Shown in pieces: positions 5,977-13,387 of a DNA stretch of 23,205 nucleotides. The translations under genes were made by a program, and so were the position numbers. The stretch is taken from contig JAZSQO010000070.1 in NCBI GenBank assembly GCA_045538015.1, positions 1 to 23,205 of the forward strand, written 5' to 3'. The stretch comes from SIG598 sp045538015 (GTDB lineage: Bacteria; Bacillota; Clostridia; Oscillospirales; Acutalibacteraceae). Position 1 is the stretch's first letter. Each line of letters starts with the position of its first letter. Under the pieces are notes generated by a model. The model was not told the origin of the DNA and did no database searches. It saw only the letters and a list, made by a program, of their open reading frames with translations.

Positions 5977-7251
5977 TCAGATGATGCTGTCGCAATTGCC
6001 GCCCAGAGTGTGATAATCGGCAAAGAAGCCGGGGTAGGATTTGTTGACCGCATCGCAGCCGGTGATGGATACGGTGCCTTTGCAGCCGGCTGCCGCGATT
6101 GCCGCCGCCATAACGATGCGGTGGTCGCCCCGACCGTCGGTGGTGCCGCCGTTCAGCCCGGTGCCGTATACGGTCAGACTGTCCTCGGTTTCCTCGGCCC
6201 GGCCGCCAAGGTCGCGCAGCAGACCGGCGCAGGCGGACAGCCGGTCGCTTTCCTTGATGCGCAGGCGTGCGCCGTTGACAAAGCGGGTCTCACCCTCGGC
6301 AAAGGCCGCCACTGCCGCAAGAGCGGGCAGCAGGTCGGGTGTGGGATCGATGTCTATCTCGCAGCCCTTCAGCTTTCCGGGAGAAACGGTGACGCTGCTG
6401 CCTTCGACAGCCACCTCCGCGCCCATCTTTCTGAGTATATCCACCATGGCCTTGTCGCCCTGAGGAGAATCGGCGCGCAGACCGGTTACGGTGATCTGGC
6501 CGCCTATGGCTCCGCAGGCGAGGATAAAGGCGCCGTTGGACCAGTCGCCGTCCACCTCCGCCCGTCCGGGAGAGACATAGCGCTGTCCGCCGGGGATGAA
6601 AAAGCCGCAGCCGGTGGATTCCACAGATATGCCAAAGCGGCGCAGAACATCGAGGGTGATGTCCACATAGGCCGCCGAGCGGAGGGTGTCGGTCAGGATT
6701 ATCTCGCTGTCCTCTCCGGTGTGAGGCAGGGCCAGCAGCAGTCCGGTTATGTACTGGGAGCTGATGCCGCCGGGCAGGCAGTAAACACCGCCCCGCAGCC
6801 GTCCGCTGATCTCGAAGGGCAGCCGGTCGGAGGAAAAGCTGACACCGTTGGCACCCATGGCCGAGCACAGCTCACCTATGGGTCGGTCGGGCAGACGCCC
6901 GCGGCCGGTAAAAGCGGCATTGGAGCACACAGCCGCCGCCACGGGCAGCATGAAGCGCAGAGTGGAGCCGCTTTCGCAGCAGTCCAGCAGAGGGCGCTCC
7001 GGCGGCTCGGTTACGGGAGCCACGGCGATGCCGTCCTGCTGCAGTTCGATGTACGCGCCAATGGAGCGCAGACAGCCTACGGTGGCGTAAATATCCTGAG
7101 AACCGCCCTCCATGAGCAGCTTGGTCTGGCGGTCGGCCAGAGCCGAGGCTATCAGCAGCCGGTGTGCGTCCGACTTGGAAGGGATGGCCTTTATGGTGCC
7201 GTTGAGAGGGCCGGGAGTGATTTCCATTATTGTTCCGGAGCGAATCATCAT
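5977..7251 (-). CDS. aroA: 3-phosphoshikimate 1-carboxyvinyltransferase (EPSP synthase)
   Basis: AroA joins shikimate-3-phosphate and PEP to give EPSP, the sixth step of the pathway, in the cytoplasm. The 424-residue length is typical. Visible motifs in order are PSKSDAHRLLIA (substrate-binding Lys and Ser, residues about 24-35), SGSTLRFMLP, LPDRPIGEL, SSQYITGLL, VDGDWSNGAF, RIKESDR and GDHRIVMA. The first loop is not the class I GNAGTAMRPL form, so the enzyme belongs to the more divergent Gram-positive group; sensitivity to glyphosate cannot be judged from this. The ATG at 7251 overlaps the aroB stop (ATGA, four bases), giving translational coupling. A second in-frame ATG directly follows, and another (MEITPGPL) lies eight codons in. 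Confidence 0.95.
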   Translation of the reverse strand: MMIRSGTIMEITPGPLNGTIKAIPSKSDAHRLLIASALADRQTKLLMEGGSQDIYATVGCLRSIGAYIELQQDGIAVAPVTEPPERPLLDCCESGSTLRFMLPVAAAVCSNAAFTGRGRLPDRPIGELCSAMGANGVSFSSDRLPFEISGRLRGGVYCLPGGISSQYITGLLLALPHTGEDSEIILTDTLRSAAYVDITLDVLRRFGISVESTGCGFFIPGGQRYVSPGRAEVDGDWSNGAFILACGAIGGQITVTGLRADSPQGDKAMVDILRKMGAEVAVEGSSVTVSPGKLKGCEIDIDPTPDLLPALAAVAAFAEGETRFVNGARLRIKESDRLSACAGLLRDLGGRAEETEDSLTVYGTGLNGGTTDGRGDHRIVMAAAIAAAGCKGTVSITGCDAVNKSYPGFFADYHTLGGNCDSII

Positions 7252-8321
7252 GCCAGACGCTCCGTTCCCGCGGCAAAGAGGCCGCTCAGCTCCTCGAGGC
7301 TTACTTCCTCGAAGACGCAGTCGCCGATGTCCCTCGGAAGAACCACGCTCACACCCTTGGCGGTGCGCTTCTTATCAGATGAGGCTATCCGAGCCATGTC
7401 CTCGGCGGTGTAATCGGTGGTCACCGGCAGGGAGCATTTCTCAAGAGCTGTCTGCACCCGCAGAGCGGTCAGGGAAGAGCACACTCCGCGAGCGGCTGCC
7501 GCCCGGGTCATAAGGGCAAGACCCATGGCGACCGCCCGGCCGTGGCTGATATCGTATCCGCTCAGCTTTTCGATGGAGTGAGCGGGAGTGTGGCCGAGGT
7601 TGAGCAGCTTGCGCAGACCGGTTTCCTTTTCGTCCTGCTCCACCACCCACGCCTTGTAGCGCACGCAGCGGGTGATGACCTCCTCGGGCTGCTCCGCGGC
7701 GGTGCCGCTTTCAAACATGGAGAACAGCTCGCTGTCGCCCAGTACGCCGGTCTTGACCGCTTCGGCGGAGCCGTCGGCGATAAGCTCGGGAGAGAGGGTG
7801 GAAAGGCAGTCGACATCGCACAGCACCGCTCGGGGCTGAATGAACAGTCCGGCCAGATTCTTGCCGGCACCCAGATCTACAGCGGTCTTGCCGCCCACCG
7901 AGGAATCAATGGCGGCAAGCAGCGTGGTGGGCATCTGGACATAGTCGATGCCGCGCATATAGCAGCCGGCGGCAAAGCCGGTGATGTCGCCCACAACGCC
8001 GCCGCCAAGGGCGATGGCGCAGTCCTTGCGGGTAAGACCGGAACCGGCGAAGAATTCGAGAATATCGCTCAGAGTGCCCATGTGCTTGGATTTTTCTCCC
8101 GCCTCAAAGGCAAAGGAGGTGACCGTAAATCCGGCGGCTTCAAGAGAAGATACCACCCGGTCAAGATAAAGGGGCTTTACGTTGGAATCGGTCACAATGG
8201 CCACCCGGCGGGTGGAAAGCAGGGAAGAGAGCATCTCTCCGCATTTATCAATAATGCCCCGGCCGATGGTCACGTCGTAGCCTTCGGCCACATTTACGCG
8301 CACAGTGCTGTATACTTTCAT
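7248..8321 (-). CDS. aroB: 3-dehydroquinate synthase
   Basis: AroB cyclises DAHP to 3-dehydroquinate using NAD and a divalent metal. At 357 residues it is full length. NAD-binding residues are seen in GGGVVGD (107-113), with GEKSK near 75-79 and MPTTLLAAIDSSVGGKTAVD after it. The metal ligands are Glu187 (SAEAVKTG), His244 (NLGHTPAH) and His260 (SHGRAVAMG), at the spacing expected for the family. The start at 8321 overlaps the tyrA stop by one base (TGATG). The Shine-Dalgarno sequence AGGAGG is inside the end of tyrA. It is the third gene of the operon. Confidence 0.96.
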   Translation of the reverse strand: MKVYSTVRVNVAEGYDVTIGRGIIDKCGEMLSSLLSTRRVAIVTDSNVKPLYLDRVVSSLEAAGFTVTSFAFEAGEKSKHMGTLSDILEFFAGSGLTRKDCAIALGGGVVGDITGFAAGCYMRGIDYVQMPTTLLAAIDSSVGGKTAVDLGAGKNLAGLFIQPRAVLCDVDCLSTLSPELIADGSAEAVKTGVLGDSELFSMFESGTAAEQPEEVITRCVRYKAWVVEQDEKETGLRKLLNLGHTPAHSIEKLSGYDISHGRAVAMGLALMTRAAAARGVCSSLTALRVQTALEKCSLPVTTDYTAEDMARIASSDKKRTAKGVSVVLPRDIGDCVFEEVSLEELSGLFAAGTERLA

Positions 8322-9157
8322 CAGTTTCCTCCTGCGGTAGCCTTCTTTTCACGGCCGTCGCGGAACAGTGCCCGCAGAGCCTCTTCGTCTCTGGCCTTCA
8401 GAGCGTTGACGTATTCCTGAAGATGGGCGGTGAGCAGCTCCACCTGATCGGTCAGATAGTCGGCGTTGTCAAGACACAGCTCGGTCCACATATCCTCGTC
8501 CAGATGAGCCACTCGGGTCATGTCCCGGTAGCTGCCTGCCGAAAAGCCGCGCTGACGCTGAGCCTCGGGGGACTTGATGTAGGCGCTGGAGGTGATGTGA
8601 GCCAGCTGGGAGGTGTAGGCGATGATGCGGTCGTGCTCGTTGGGATTGGTATACACCATCCGGGCAAAGCCGATGTCGGTGAACAGCTTTTCCAGAGTCT
8701 CGAGAAGCTGGGGAGTTGTGGAGGCGTCGGGAGTGAGGATCATAGGCGCGCCCACAAAGAGGGAGTCGGCGGCGTTGATGAATTTGCCCCGTTCCTTACC
8801 GGCCATGGGGTGTCCGCCAATATAGGAAAAGCCGTGCTTGGCGGCGATTTCCGACATGGCGGCGCACACCGACCGCTTCACGCCGCACATATCTATCACG
8901 GCGGCGGTGGAGGAAATGCTTCCGGCGTTGGTCTCCAGCCATCTGATGGCGGCAGCCGGACGCAGCGCGATGAGGAGGATATCGCACTGCGCGATGTTTT
9001 CGTCGTTGAGCTCGCCGTCGATGGCACCGCTCAGCCGAGCCAGAAGCATGGTTTCTTCGTTTATATCAATACCATATACGGTGTGGGAGGTGCGGGCCTT
9101 TATGCTCTTGGCCAGAGAACCGCCGATGAGTCCCAGACCGATCACTGCGATAGTCAT
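8321..9157 (-). CDS. tyrA: Prephenate dehydrogenase
   Basis: TyrA oxidatively decarboxylates prephenate to 4-hydroxyphenylpyruvate for tyrosine. The 278-residue protein is a compact, single-function form with no chorismate mutase or ACT domain attached. The Rossmann motif GLGLIGGS is at residues 7-14, an acidic Asp (YGIDIN) near 31-33 suggests NAD rather than NADP, HPMAGKE carries the substrate-contacting His, and the YTSQLAHITS and SAGSYRDMTRVA blocks form the C-terminal dimerisation domain. The start at 9157 is the only in-frame ATG after AAAGGG. It lies 26 bases after aroF. Lack of an ACT domain means feedback by tyrosine, if any, would act elsewhere, for example through the operon leader. 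Confidence 0.94.
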   Translation of the reverse strand: MTIAVIGLGLIGGSLAKSIKARTSHTVYGIDINEETMLLARLSGAIDGELNDENIAQCDILLIALRPAAAIRWLETNAGSISSTAAVIDMCGVKRSVCAAMSEIAAKHGFSYIGGHPMAGKERGKFINAADSLFVGAPMILTPDASTTPQLLETLEKLFTDIGFARMVYTNPNEHDRIIAYTSQLAHITSSAYIKSPEAQRQRGFSAGSYRDMTRVAHLDEDMWTELCLDNADYLTDQVELLTAHLQEYVNALKARDEEALRALFRDGREKKATAGGN

Positions 9158-9183
9158 TGTACAGTCATCCCTTTCCGATGTGC

Positions 9184-10203
9184 TCAGTCTTCCTTTTCCA
9201 GCTGATTCATAAAGTCCTTCATGGCCAGCAGCTTGCGGGAGAGCTTGTCAAAGGCCTCAGGATTGAGGGACTGAGGGCCGTCGCACCATGCGTGAGCCGG
9301 GTCGTTGTGGACTTCGATGATGAGTCCGTCGGCGCCGCCGCCCACAGCGGCCATGGCCATGGTGGGAACCAGAGCCGACTTGCCGGTGGCGTGGCTGGGG
9401 TCAACGATGACCGGGAAGTGGGAAAGATGCTTGAGCACGGGAATGGCGGCGATGTCAAGGGTGTTGCGGGTGTAGGTCTCGTAGGTGCGGATGCCGCGCT
9501 CGCAGAGAATGACGTTCTCGTTGCCCTCGGACATGATGTATTCGGCGCTCATCAGCCACTCCTCGTAGGTGGCGGACATACCGCGCTTGAGCATGACCGG
9601 CTTCTTCTGGCCGCCCAGCTCCTTGAGCAGGTTGAAGTTCTGCATATTTCTGGTGCCCACCTGAATGACATCCACATCATCGAACAGAGGCAGCTGGGAG
9701 ATCTCCATTATCTCGGTGACGATGGGCAGACCGGTGACCTCCTTGGCCAGCTTGAGCAGGCGCAGACCCTCGGCTCCCAGACCCTGGAAGGCATAGGGAG
9801 TGGTGCGGGCCCTGAAGGCTCCGCCGCGCAGGAAGGTGGCGCCGCTGGCCTTGACCGCCTTGGCCACGGCGATCATCTGCTCCTCGGTCTCCACCGAGCA
9901 GGGGCCGGCCATCAGGGTCAGATTGCCGCCGCCGATCTGGGTGTTGCCCACCTTGATGACAGTCTCCTCGGGATGAAACTTGCGATTGGCGTTCTTGTAA
10001 GGCTCCTGAACGCGCTTTACATCCTCTACGATGTCCAGAGCGGAGATCAGGTCGGCGTCCAGCTTGGAGGTGTCGCCCACAAGGCCGAGAATGAGGTGGG
10101 AGTCACCCACACTGGTGTGTATGCGTATATTCTTGCTTTCGAGCCAGTTGATAAGGTAATCGAGCTGGGTCTGGTTGGGATTGCTTTTGAGTACGACTAT
10201 CAT
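9184..10203 (-). CDS. aroF: DAHP synthase, type I-beta with N-terminal regulatory domain
   Basis: This enzyme condenses PEP and erythrose-4-phosphate to DAHP, the entry step of aromatic synthesis. It has 339 residues: a ferredoxin-like N-terminal domain of about 70 residues (MIVVLKSNPNQTQ.. to about VKRVQEPYK), then the TIM-barrel catalytic domain. Visible catalytic motifs are MAGPCSVE (metal-binding Cys), RGGAFRARTTPYAFQG, GTRNMQN, MLKRGM and VDPSHATGK. In related enzymes (Thermotoga type) the N-terminal domain senses Tyr or Phe; here that is inferred. I chose the ATG at 10203, with AAAGGAA upstream, over an in-frame ATG at 10236 that would sit inside the attenuator terminator tail. It is the first structural gene of the operon and is controlled by the leader described at 10235-10402. 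Confidence 0.95.
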   Translation of the reverse strand: MIVVLKSNPNQTQLDYLINWLESKNIRIHTSVGDSHLILGLVGDTSKLDADLISALDIVEDVKRVQEPYKNANRKFHPEETVIKVGNTQIGGGNLTLMAGPCSVETEEQMIAVAKAVKASGATFLRGGAFRARTTPYAFQGLGAEGLRLLKLAKEVTGLPIVTEIMEISQLPLFDDVDVIQVGTRNMQNFNLLKELGGQKKPVMLKRGMSATYEEWLMSAEYIMSEGNENVILCERGIRTYETYTRNTLDIAAIPVLKHLSHFPVIVDPSHATGKSALVPTMAMAAVGGGADGLIIEVHNDPAHAWCDGPQSLNPEAFDKLSRKLLAMKDFMNQLEKED

Positions 10204-10234
10204 AATGGTTTCCTTTCCCGCGGCAGTTCGCGAC

Positions 10235-10270
10235 AAAAAATAAAGCCCGCAGCTGCGATTAGCTGCGGGC
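10235..10270 (-). terminator. Attenuator terminator (segments 3 and 4) before aroF
   Basis: A perfect 10-bp GC-rich stem (10261-10270 with 10245-10254) with a 6-base loop is followed directly by TTTATTTTTT on the minus strand. It stands 31 bases before the aroF start and 33 bases after the leader peptide stop, so it can only serve to cut off the operon transcript early. Confidence 0.92.
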
Positions 10271-10395
10271 GTACGGTACTATTGCTCCGGAGAAAATGTA
10301 CTGTTACCTGACACCCGCGTTTGTGCAGCCGAAATAAGCCTTGCCGAAAAAGCCGGTAAAGCTAAAGTAACGGTATTCAGCTGTGCGGATGACAG
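10265..10395 (-). promoter_or_regulatory. Phe/Tyr attenuator: alternative RNA pairings
   Basis: Three pairings compete. Segment 1, CTGTCATCCGC (10385-10395, codons 3-6), can pair with segment 2, GCGGGTGTCAG (10308-10318, codons 29-32), over 11 positions with one mismatch and one G-U. Segment 2 (GCGGGTGT) can instead pair with segment 3, ACGCCCGC (10265-10272), over 8 positions. Segment 3 also forms the terminator with segment 4 (10245-10254). A ribosome stalled at the Phe/Tyr codons would free segment 2 to hold segment 3 and let transcription continue; a ribosome reaching the stop would cover segment 2 and allow termination. Pairings are read from sequence; the mechanism is inferred from known leader attenuators. 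Confidence 0.82.
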
Positions 10396-10402
10396 AAGTC
10401 AT
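10304..10402 (-). CDS. Aromatic-rich leader peptide of the aro operon
   Basis: A 32-codon ORF sits between the operon promoter and the attenuator terminator. It starts at ATG 10402 with AAAGGAG nine bases upstream and ends in TAA at 10304. Its centre, residues 9-24, reads EYRYFSFTGFFGKAYF: five Phe and three Tyr in the 15 residues 10-24, with no Trp anywhere. The peptide itself probably has no function; translation through these codons would report the levels of charged tRNA-Phe and tRNA-Tyr. The first codons (3-6) and last codons (29-32) also form RNA pairing segments. This is the layout of pheL or trpL type leaders, here seen in a Gram-positive aro operon. Confidence 0.88.
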   Translation of the reverse strand: MTSVIRTAEYRYFSFTGFFGKAYFGCTNAGVR

Positions 10403-10465
10403 AACGGTTTTCTCCTTTGATTGATGGCCGGAAAAGGCTCTGCGCCTTAGCTGGCACTGTAAAGA

Positions 10466-10494
10466 ATTTTAGCATACGCTTTAACGATTTGCAA
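10466..10494 (-). promoter_or_regulatory. Promoter of the aromatic operon
   Basis: TTGCAA (10489-10494), a 17-base spacer and TAAAAT (10466-10471) on the minus strand predict a start near 10459. The leader peptide then begins about 57 bases into the transcript. A small hairpin (AAGGC..GCCTT, 10434-10448) lies early in this leader. Confidence 0.75.
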
Positions 10495-10574
10495 TAGTAA
10501 AGTTTGATAACGATTGAAAAAATTTCCCGTGGCCTTTTATGTATAATTTACCGGCCCTGCCGCGGCTCCGGGGC

Positions 10575-11360
10575 TCAGCCCTGAGAGTAGCGGGAAAGGA
10601 ACTGCTGAGTGCGCTCCTCGCGGGGATGATCGATGACCTGAGAGGGCTCGCCCTGCTCAACGATGACGCCGCCGTCCATGAAGATGACCTGATCGGCCAC
10701 ATCCCGGGCAAAGGCCATCTCGTGGGTGACGATTATCATGGTGGTCTTCTCGTCGGCCAGAGCGCGGATGACCTTGAGCACCTCGCCGGTCAGCTCGGGA
10801 TCAAGGGCGGAGGTAGGCTCGTCAAAGCAGAGGATGTCCGGCTTGAGGGCAAGGGCACGGGCGATAGCCACGCGCTGCTGCTGGCCGCCGGAGAGCATAT
10901 GGGGATAGTTGCTTTCCTTATCCGAAAGACCCATCAGCTCCAGCAGCTCTCTGCCGTGATGGGTGATCTCTTCGTTTATCTGCCTTTTGTTGGCGCGGTA
11001 GTCGGGACGCTCCTTGGCCAGCAGTCGGCTGGCGAGGGTGACATTCTCCAGCGCTGTGTACTGAGGGAAGAGGTTGAAGGACTGGAAAACCATGCCGAAA
11101 TGCAGACGCTTTTTGCGAATCTCGCGTTCCTTCTGGGTGGAGGGATCGGCCGAGTCGAACACGACCTCGTCGTTTACGATAATGCGGCCGGTGTCGGGAG
11201 TCTCCAGAAAGTTGAGGCAGCGCAGCAGAGTGGTCTTGCCGCTGCCCGAGGAGCCGATGATGGCCAGAGCCTGACCCTTTTCCAGATCAAAGCTGATATC
11301 CTGCAGCACCTGTGTGGAGCCGAAGCGCTTTTGTATGTTGATAGCCTGTAAAATACTCAT
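10575..11360 (-). CDS. Polar amino acid ABC transporter, ATP-binding protein
   Basis: A 261-residue ATPase of the GlnQ/HisP type that powers import of an amino acid through the neighbouring permease. Walker A is GSSGSGKTT (about 36-44), Q-loop FQSFNLFPQ, signature LSGGQQQRVAIARAL (about 158-172), Walker B ILCFDEPTSALDPE and the switch His in VTHEM. A somewhat long insertion between Walker A and the Q-loop (residues about 64-90) is charged. The start at 11360 has AAGGAGG seven bases upstream and lies 12 bases after the permease stop. It is the last gene of a three-gene importer operon and lies immediately before the aro operon promoter. The substrate is not readable from sequence. Confidence 0.94.
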   Translation of the reverse strand: MSILQAINIQKRFGSTQVLQDISFDLEKGQALAIIGSSGSGKTTLLRCLNFLETPDTGRIIVNDEVVFDSADPSTQKEREIRKKRLHFGMVFQSFNLFPQYTALENVTLASRLLAKERPDYRANKRQINEEITHHGRELLELMGLSDKESNYPHMLSGGQQQRVAIARALALKPDILCFDEPTSALDPELTGEVLKVIRALADEKTTMIIVTHEMAFARDVADQVIFMDGGVIVEQGEPSQVIDHPREERTQQFLSRYSQG

Positions 11361-11372
11361 GGAGCGGCCTCC

Positions 11373-12026
11373 TTACACCTTGAAATAGTCCAGCCTGCGC
11401 TCGGCCCAGTTGAGCAGAAGGGTGAGGGCACCGACGAAGGCGAGGAAGAAAAGTCCTGTGGAGAACAGCGGCCAGATAAGACCCTTGGCGGTGTACTCGT
11501 TGGCCATCATAATGATCTCCTGACAGGAGATTATGCGGGCAAGGGAGGTGTCCTTGACCAGAGTGATGATCTCGTTGCCGGTGGGAGGCAGGATGCGCTT
11601 GACCACCTGCATCAGAGTGACCCGGAAGAATATCTGGGTCTTGGTCATGCCCAGCACGGCGCCGGCCTCGTACTGTCCCTTGGGGATGGACTGGATGCCG
11701 CCGCGGAATATCTCGGAGAAGTAGCAGGCGTAGTTGATGACAAAGGCCACGGTGGCGGCGGTCAGACGGCCGTCAGCGCCCGAGGGCCAGGGATTGCCCA
11801 GATTCATCAGGCCCGGGCCGAGGAAGATGATGAGCAGCTGGAGCATCAGCGGAGGGCCGCGAATGATCCACACAAAGGTCTTGACCAGCCACGAAAGAGG
11901 CTTGAAGCGGCTCATGGAGCCAAAGGAGAGTATCAGACCGAGGGGGAGAGAGAAGATGAGGGTCAGTCCGAAGAGCTGGAAGTTGAGCCAGAAGCCTTCA
12001 AACAGACGATCAAAGATCGGATTCAT
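11373..12026 (-). CDS. Polar amino acid ABC transporter, permease
   Basis: A 217-residue inner-membrane permease of the HisM/GlnP family with about five hydrophobic segments. The cytoplasmic EAA loop that docks the ATPase is visible as GQYEAGAVLGMTKTQIFF (about 125-142), preceded by FVINYACYFSEIFRGGIQSIPKG. An ATG nine bases further upstream (12035) is possible, but AAAGGA would then touch the start codon. The ATG at 12026 (MNPIFDRLFEG) gives a normal spacing of nine bases and is preferred. It follows the binding-protein gene after a hairpin-containing gap of about 100 bases, and precedes the ATPase gene by 12 bases. Confidence 0.93.
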   Translation of the reverse strand: MNPIFDRLFEGFWLNFQLFGLTLIFSLPLGLILSFGSMSRFKPLSWLVKTFVWIIRGPPLMLQLLIIFLGPGLMNLGNPWPSGADGRLTAATVAFVINYACYFSEIFRGGIQSIPKGQYEAGAVLGMTKTQIFFRVTLMQVVKRILPPTGNEIITLVKDTSLARIISCQEIIMMANEYTAKGLIWPLFSTGLFFLAFVGALTLLLNWAERRLDYFKV

Positions 12027-12063
12027 AGCAGACATTCCTTTCCGGTCAGTGGATAATCATAAT

Positions 12064-12104
12064 AAGAAAATTCGCGGGACAGAGGGATTTCCCTGCCCCG
12101 CGAA
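12064..12104 (-). terminator. Intercistronic hairpin, probable partial terminator
   Basis: An outer 8-bp stem (12071-12078 with 12097-12104) is continued by imperfect inner pairs and followed by TTTTCTT on the minus strand. Placed between the binding-protein and permease genes, it probably lets the binding protein be made in excess over the membrane parts. Confidence 0.7.
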
Positions 12105-12126
12105 CAGCGGATAGCGTGGTGCTTGA

Positions 12127-12921
12127 TTACTCAGCCAGCTCCAGACCGTACTTGTCGGCCAGAGCGCCCAGAGTGCCGTCAGCAACGAGCTCGGCGAAGA
12201 TCTTGTTGACCTCGTCGCGCACATCGGAGCCCTGACGGAAGGCAACACCGTAGTTCTCAACAGCCAGACGGTCAACGATGACCAGATCGGCGTAGTCGGT
12301 GCCCTCGCCGGTCATGGCGTTGGCAAGAGTCATGTCGAGGACAGCGGCGTCAGCGGTGCCGGCCTTGACCTCCATGAGGCATTCGGTCTGATAGGCCTTG
12401 CCGACATATTCGGCCTGAGCCAGACCGGGATCAGCGGGAGTCTCGTCGTTGCCCAGGATCTGGGTCTCGCCGGCGGAAGCGATCTCAGCGCAGACGGTCT
12501 TGCCGATGAGGGAGGTGGTGTCGGTGTACTCAAAGCCTTCCTTGACGATAACGACCTGAGCGTTCTTGACATAGGGGACGGTGCAGGCCATGTTGGCCTC
12601 ACGCTCGGCGTCAAGGGTCATGCCGTTCCAGATGCAGTCGATAGCCTTGCCGGCCAGCTCGGCTTCCTTGGTGTTCCAGTCGATGAGCTGGAAGTCGGGG
12701 GTAACGCCCAGCTTTTCGCACACGATGGTGGCAAGCTCGGTGTCAAAGCCGGTGAAAACGCCGTTCTCGTCGGTGTAGTTCATGGGCTCGTAGACGGTGT
12801 AGCCGATGGTGAGGGTGCCCTTGTCCTTGATGTACTCAAGGTCGCTGCCGGAAGCACCGCCGCAGGCGGCAACGCTCAGCAGCATCAGAGCGGCCAGGAT
12901 CATTGCAAGAAACTTTTTCAT
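12127..12921 (-). CDS. Amino acid ABC transporter substrate-binding lipoprotein
   Basis: A 264-residue family 3 solute-binding protein. The signal peptide ends in the lipobox SVAAC, giving a lipidated cysteine at residue 20, so it sits on the outer membrane face and delivers ligand to the permease. The mature part starts LEYIKDKGTLTIGYTVYEPMNYTD and contains FTGFDTELATIVCEKLG and NGMTLDAERE, where the Arg normally binds the amino acid carboxylate, then the second-lobe VKAGTADAAVLD. The GGAGGT site is eight bases before ATG 12921. Being next to the aro operon makes an aromatic ligand tempting, but pocket residues cannot be judged without a structure, so the substrate stays open. Confidence 0.94.
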   Translation of the reverse strand: MKKFLAMILAALMLLSVAACGGASGSDLEYIKDKGTLTIGYTVYEPMNYTDENGVFTGFDTELATIVCEKLGVTPDFQLIDWNTKEAELAGKAIDCIWNGMTLDAEREANMACTVPYVKNAQVVIVKEGFEYTDTTSLIGKTVCAEIASAGETQILGNDETPADPGLAQAEYVGKAYQTECLMEVKAGTADAAVLDMTLANAMTGEGTDYADLVIVDRLAVENYGVAFRQGSDVRDEVNKIFAELVADGTLGALADKYGLELAE

Positions 12922-12981
12922 GTTTTTTTACCTCCAGAATAATTCTCTGATGTTTCCACTCAGGGAAACGCTTACGGCAGT

Positions 12982-13010
12982 ATTTTACCATGGTAGCACA
13001 CTAAAGTAAA
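12982..13010 (-). promoter_or_regulatory. Promoter of the amino acid ABC transporter operon
   Basis: TTTACT (13005-13010), a 17-base spacer and TAAAAT (12982-12987) on the minus strand predict a 5' leader of about 55 bases. That leader holds a small hairpin (GTTTCC..GGAAAC, 12952-12969). No leader ORF or riboswitch was seen. Confidence 0.6.
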
Positions 13011-13143
13011 GCCCGATTTTGCAAATATCGCCAATACCCGCATTTCGCACAGAATTTCCGGGATAAATGGTCGTGTTATCCGTCTGCCTGCCTTATTTTG
13101 GGAGGGGCGTGAGCTGTAAATGTTTCTTTAACGCACCATCCGT

Positions 13144-13177
13144 CTCGCGCCTCTTGCTTACTCGCGCCTCTTGCTTA
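13144..13177. repeat. 17-bp perfect tandem duplication
   Basis: CTCGCGCCTCTTGCTTA occurs twice in a row (13144-13160 and 13161-13177). The duplication sets a TTGCTT (13154-13159) 16 bases before TATAAT (13176-13181) on the plus strand, a chance-built promoter-like pair with no gene behind it. Confidence 0.8.
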
Positions 13178-13179
13178 TA

Positions 13180-13221
13180 ATAAAAAACCAGCGCGGCCGG
13201 CAAACGCTGACCGCGCTGGTT
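13180..13221 (-). terminator. Terminator downstream of the 13388-13867 gene
   Basis: The arms 13186-13196 and 13211-13221 form an 11-bp stem with CCAGCGCGG at its core, followed by TTTTTTATTA on the minus strand. It probably ends the LacI regulator transcript, about 170 bases after the last stop codon. Confidence 0.8.
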
Positions 13222-13387
13222 TAATAATTACATTGACTCCATCTGACAAACTCGATTTCTGAATACAGCGTCTCTCACTTGCCTTTCGATCCTTTGCGGA
13301 AGTCAGAGTTCAGGCTGCTGTTCCCTAGCTCCGTCATGCCGCGAAGGACAGGAGACGAAAACACTATATACTGGAGCCGCGATTCTG

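Larger units (their letters stand above)
12922..13387. other. Intergenic region of 466 bases
   Basis: Between the transporter operon and the next gene I see the transporter promoter (12982-13010), a 17-bp tandem repeat (13144-13177) and a terminator (13186-13221). The stretches 13011-13143 and 13222-13387 show no convincing gene, RNA or regulatory site. The short ORFs there have no ribosome binding site. Confidence 0.6.

Noticed and set aside
6010..7413. 467-codon plus-strand frame opposite aroA
   Set aside because: It is antisense to a clear EPSP synthase, has no family motif, and arises from GC-rich codons of the true gene.
10204..10459. T-box riboswitch upstream of aroF
   Set aside because: No T-box consensus and no specifier-loop layout; the leader ORF with competing stems explains the region better.
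13154..13181. Plus-strand promoter made by the 17-bp tandem repeat
   Set aside because: TTGCTT-N16-TATAAT is present, but it leads straight into a terminator hairpin with no gene; probably chance.
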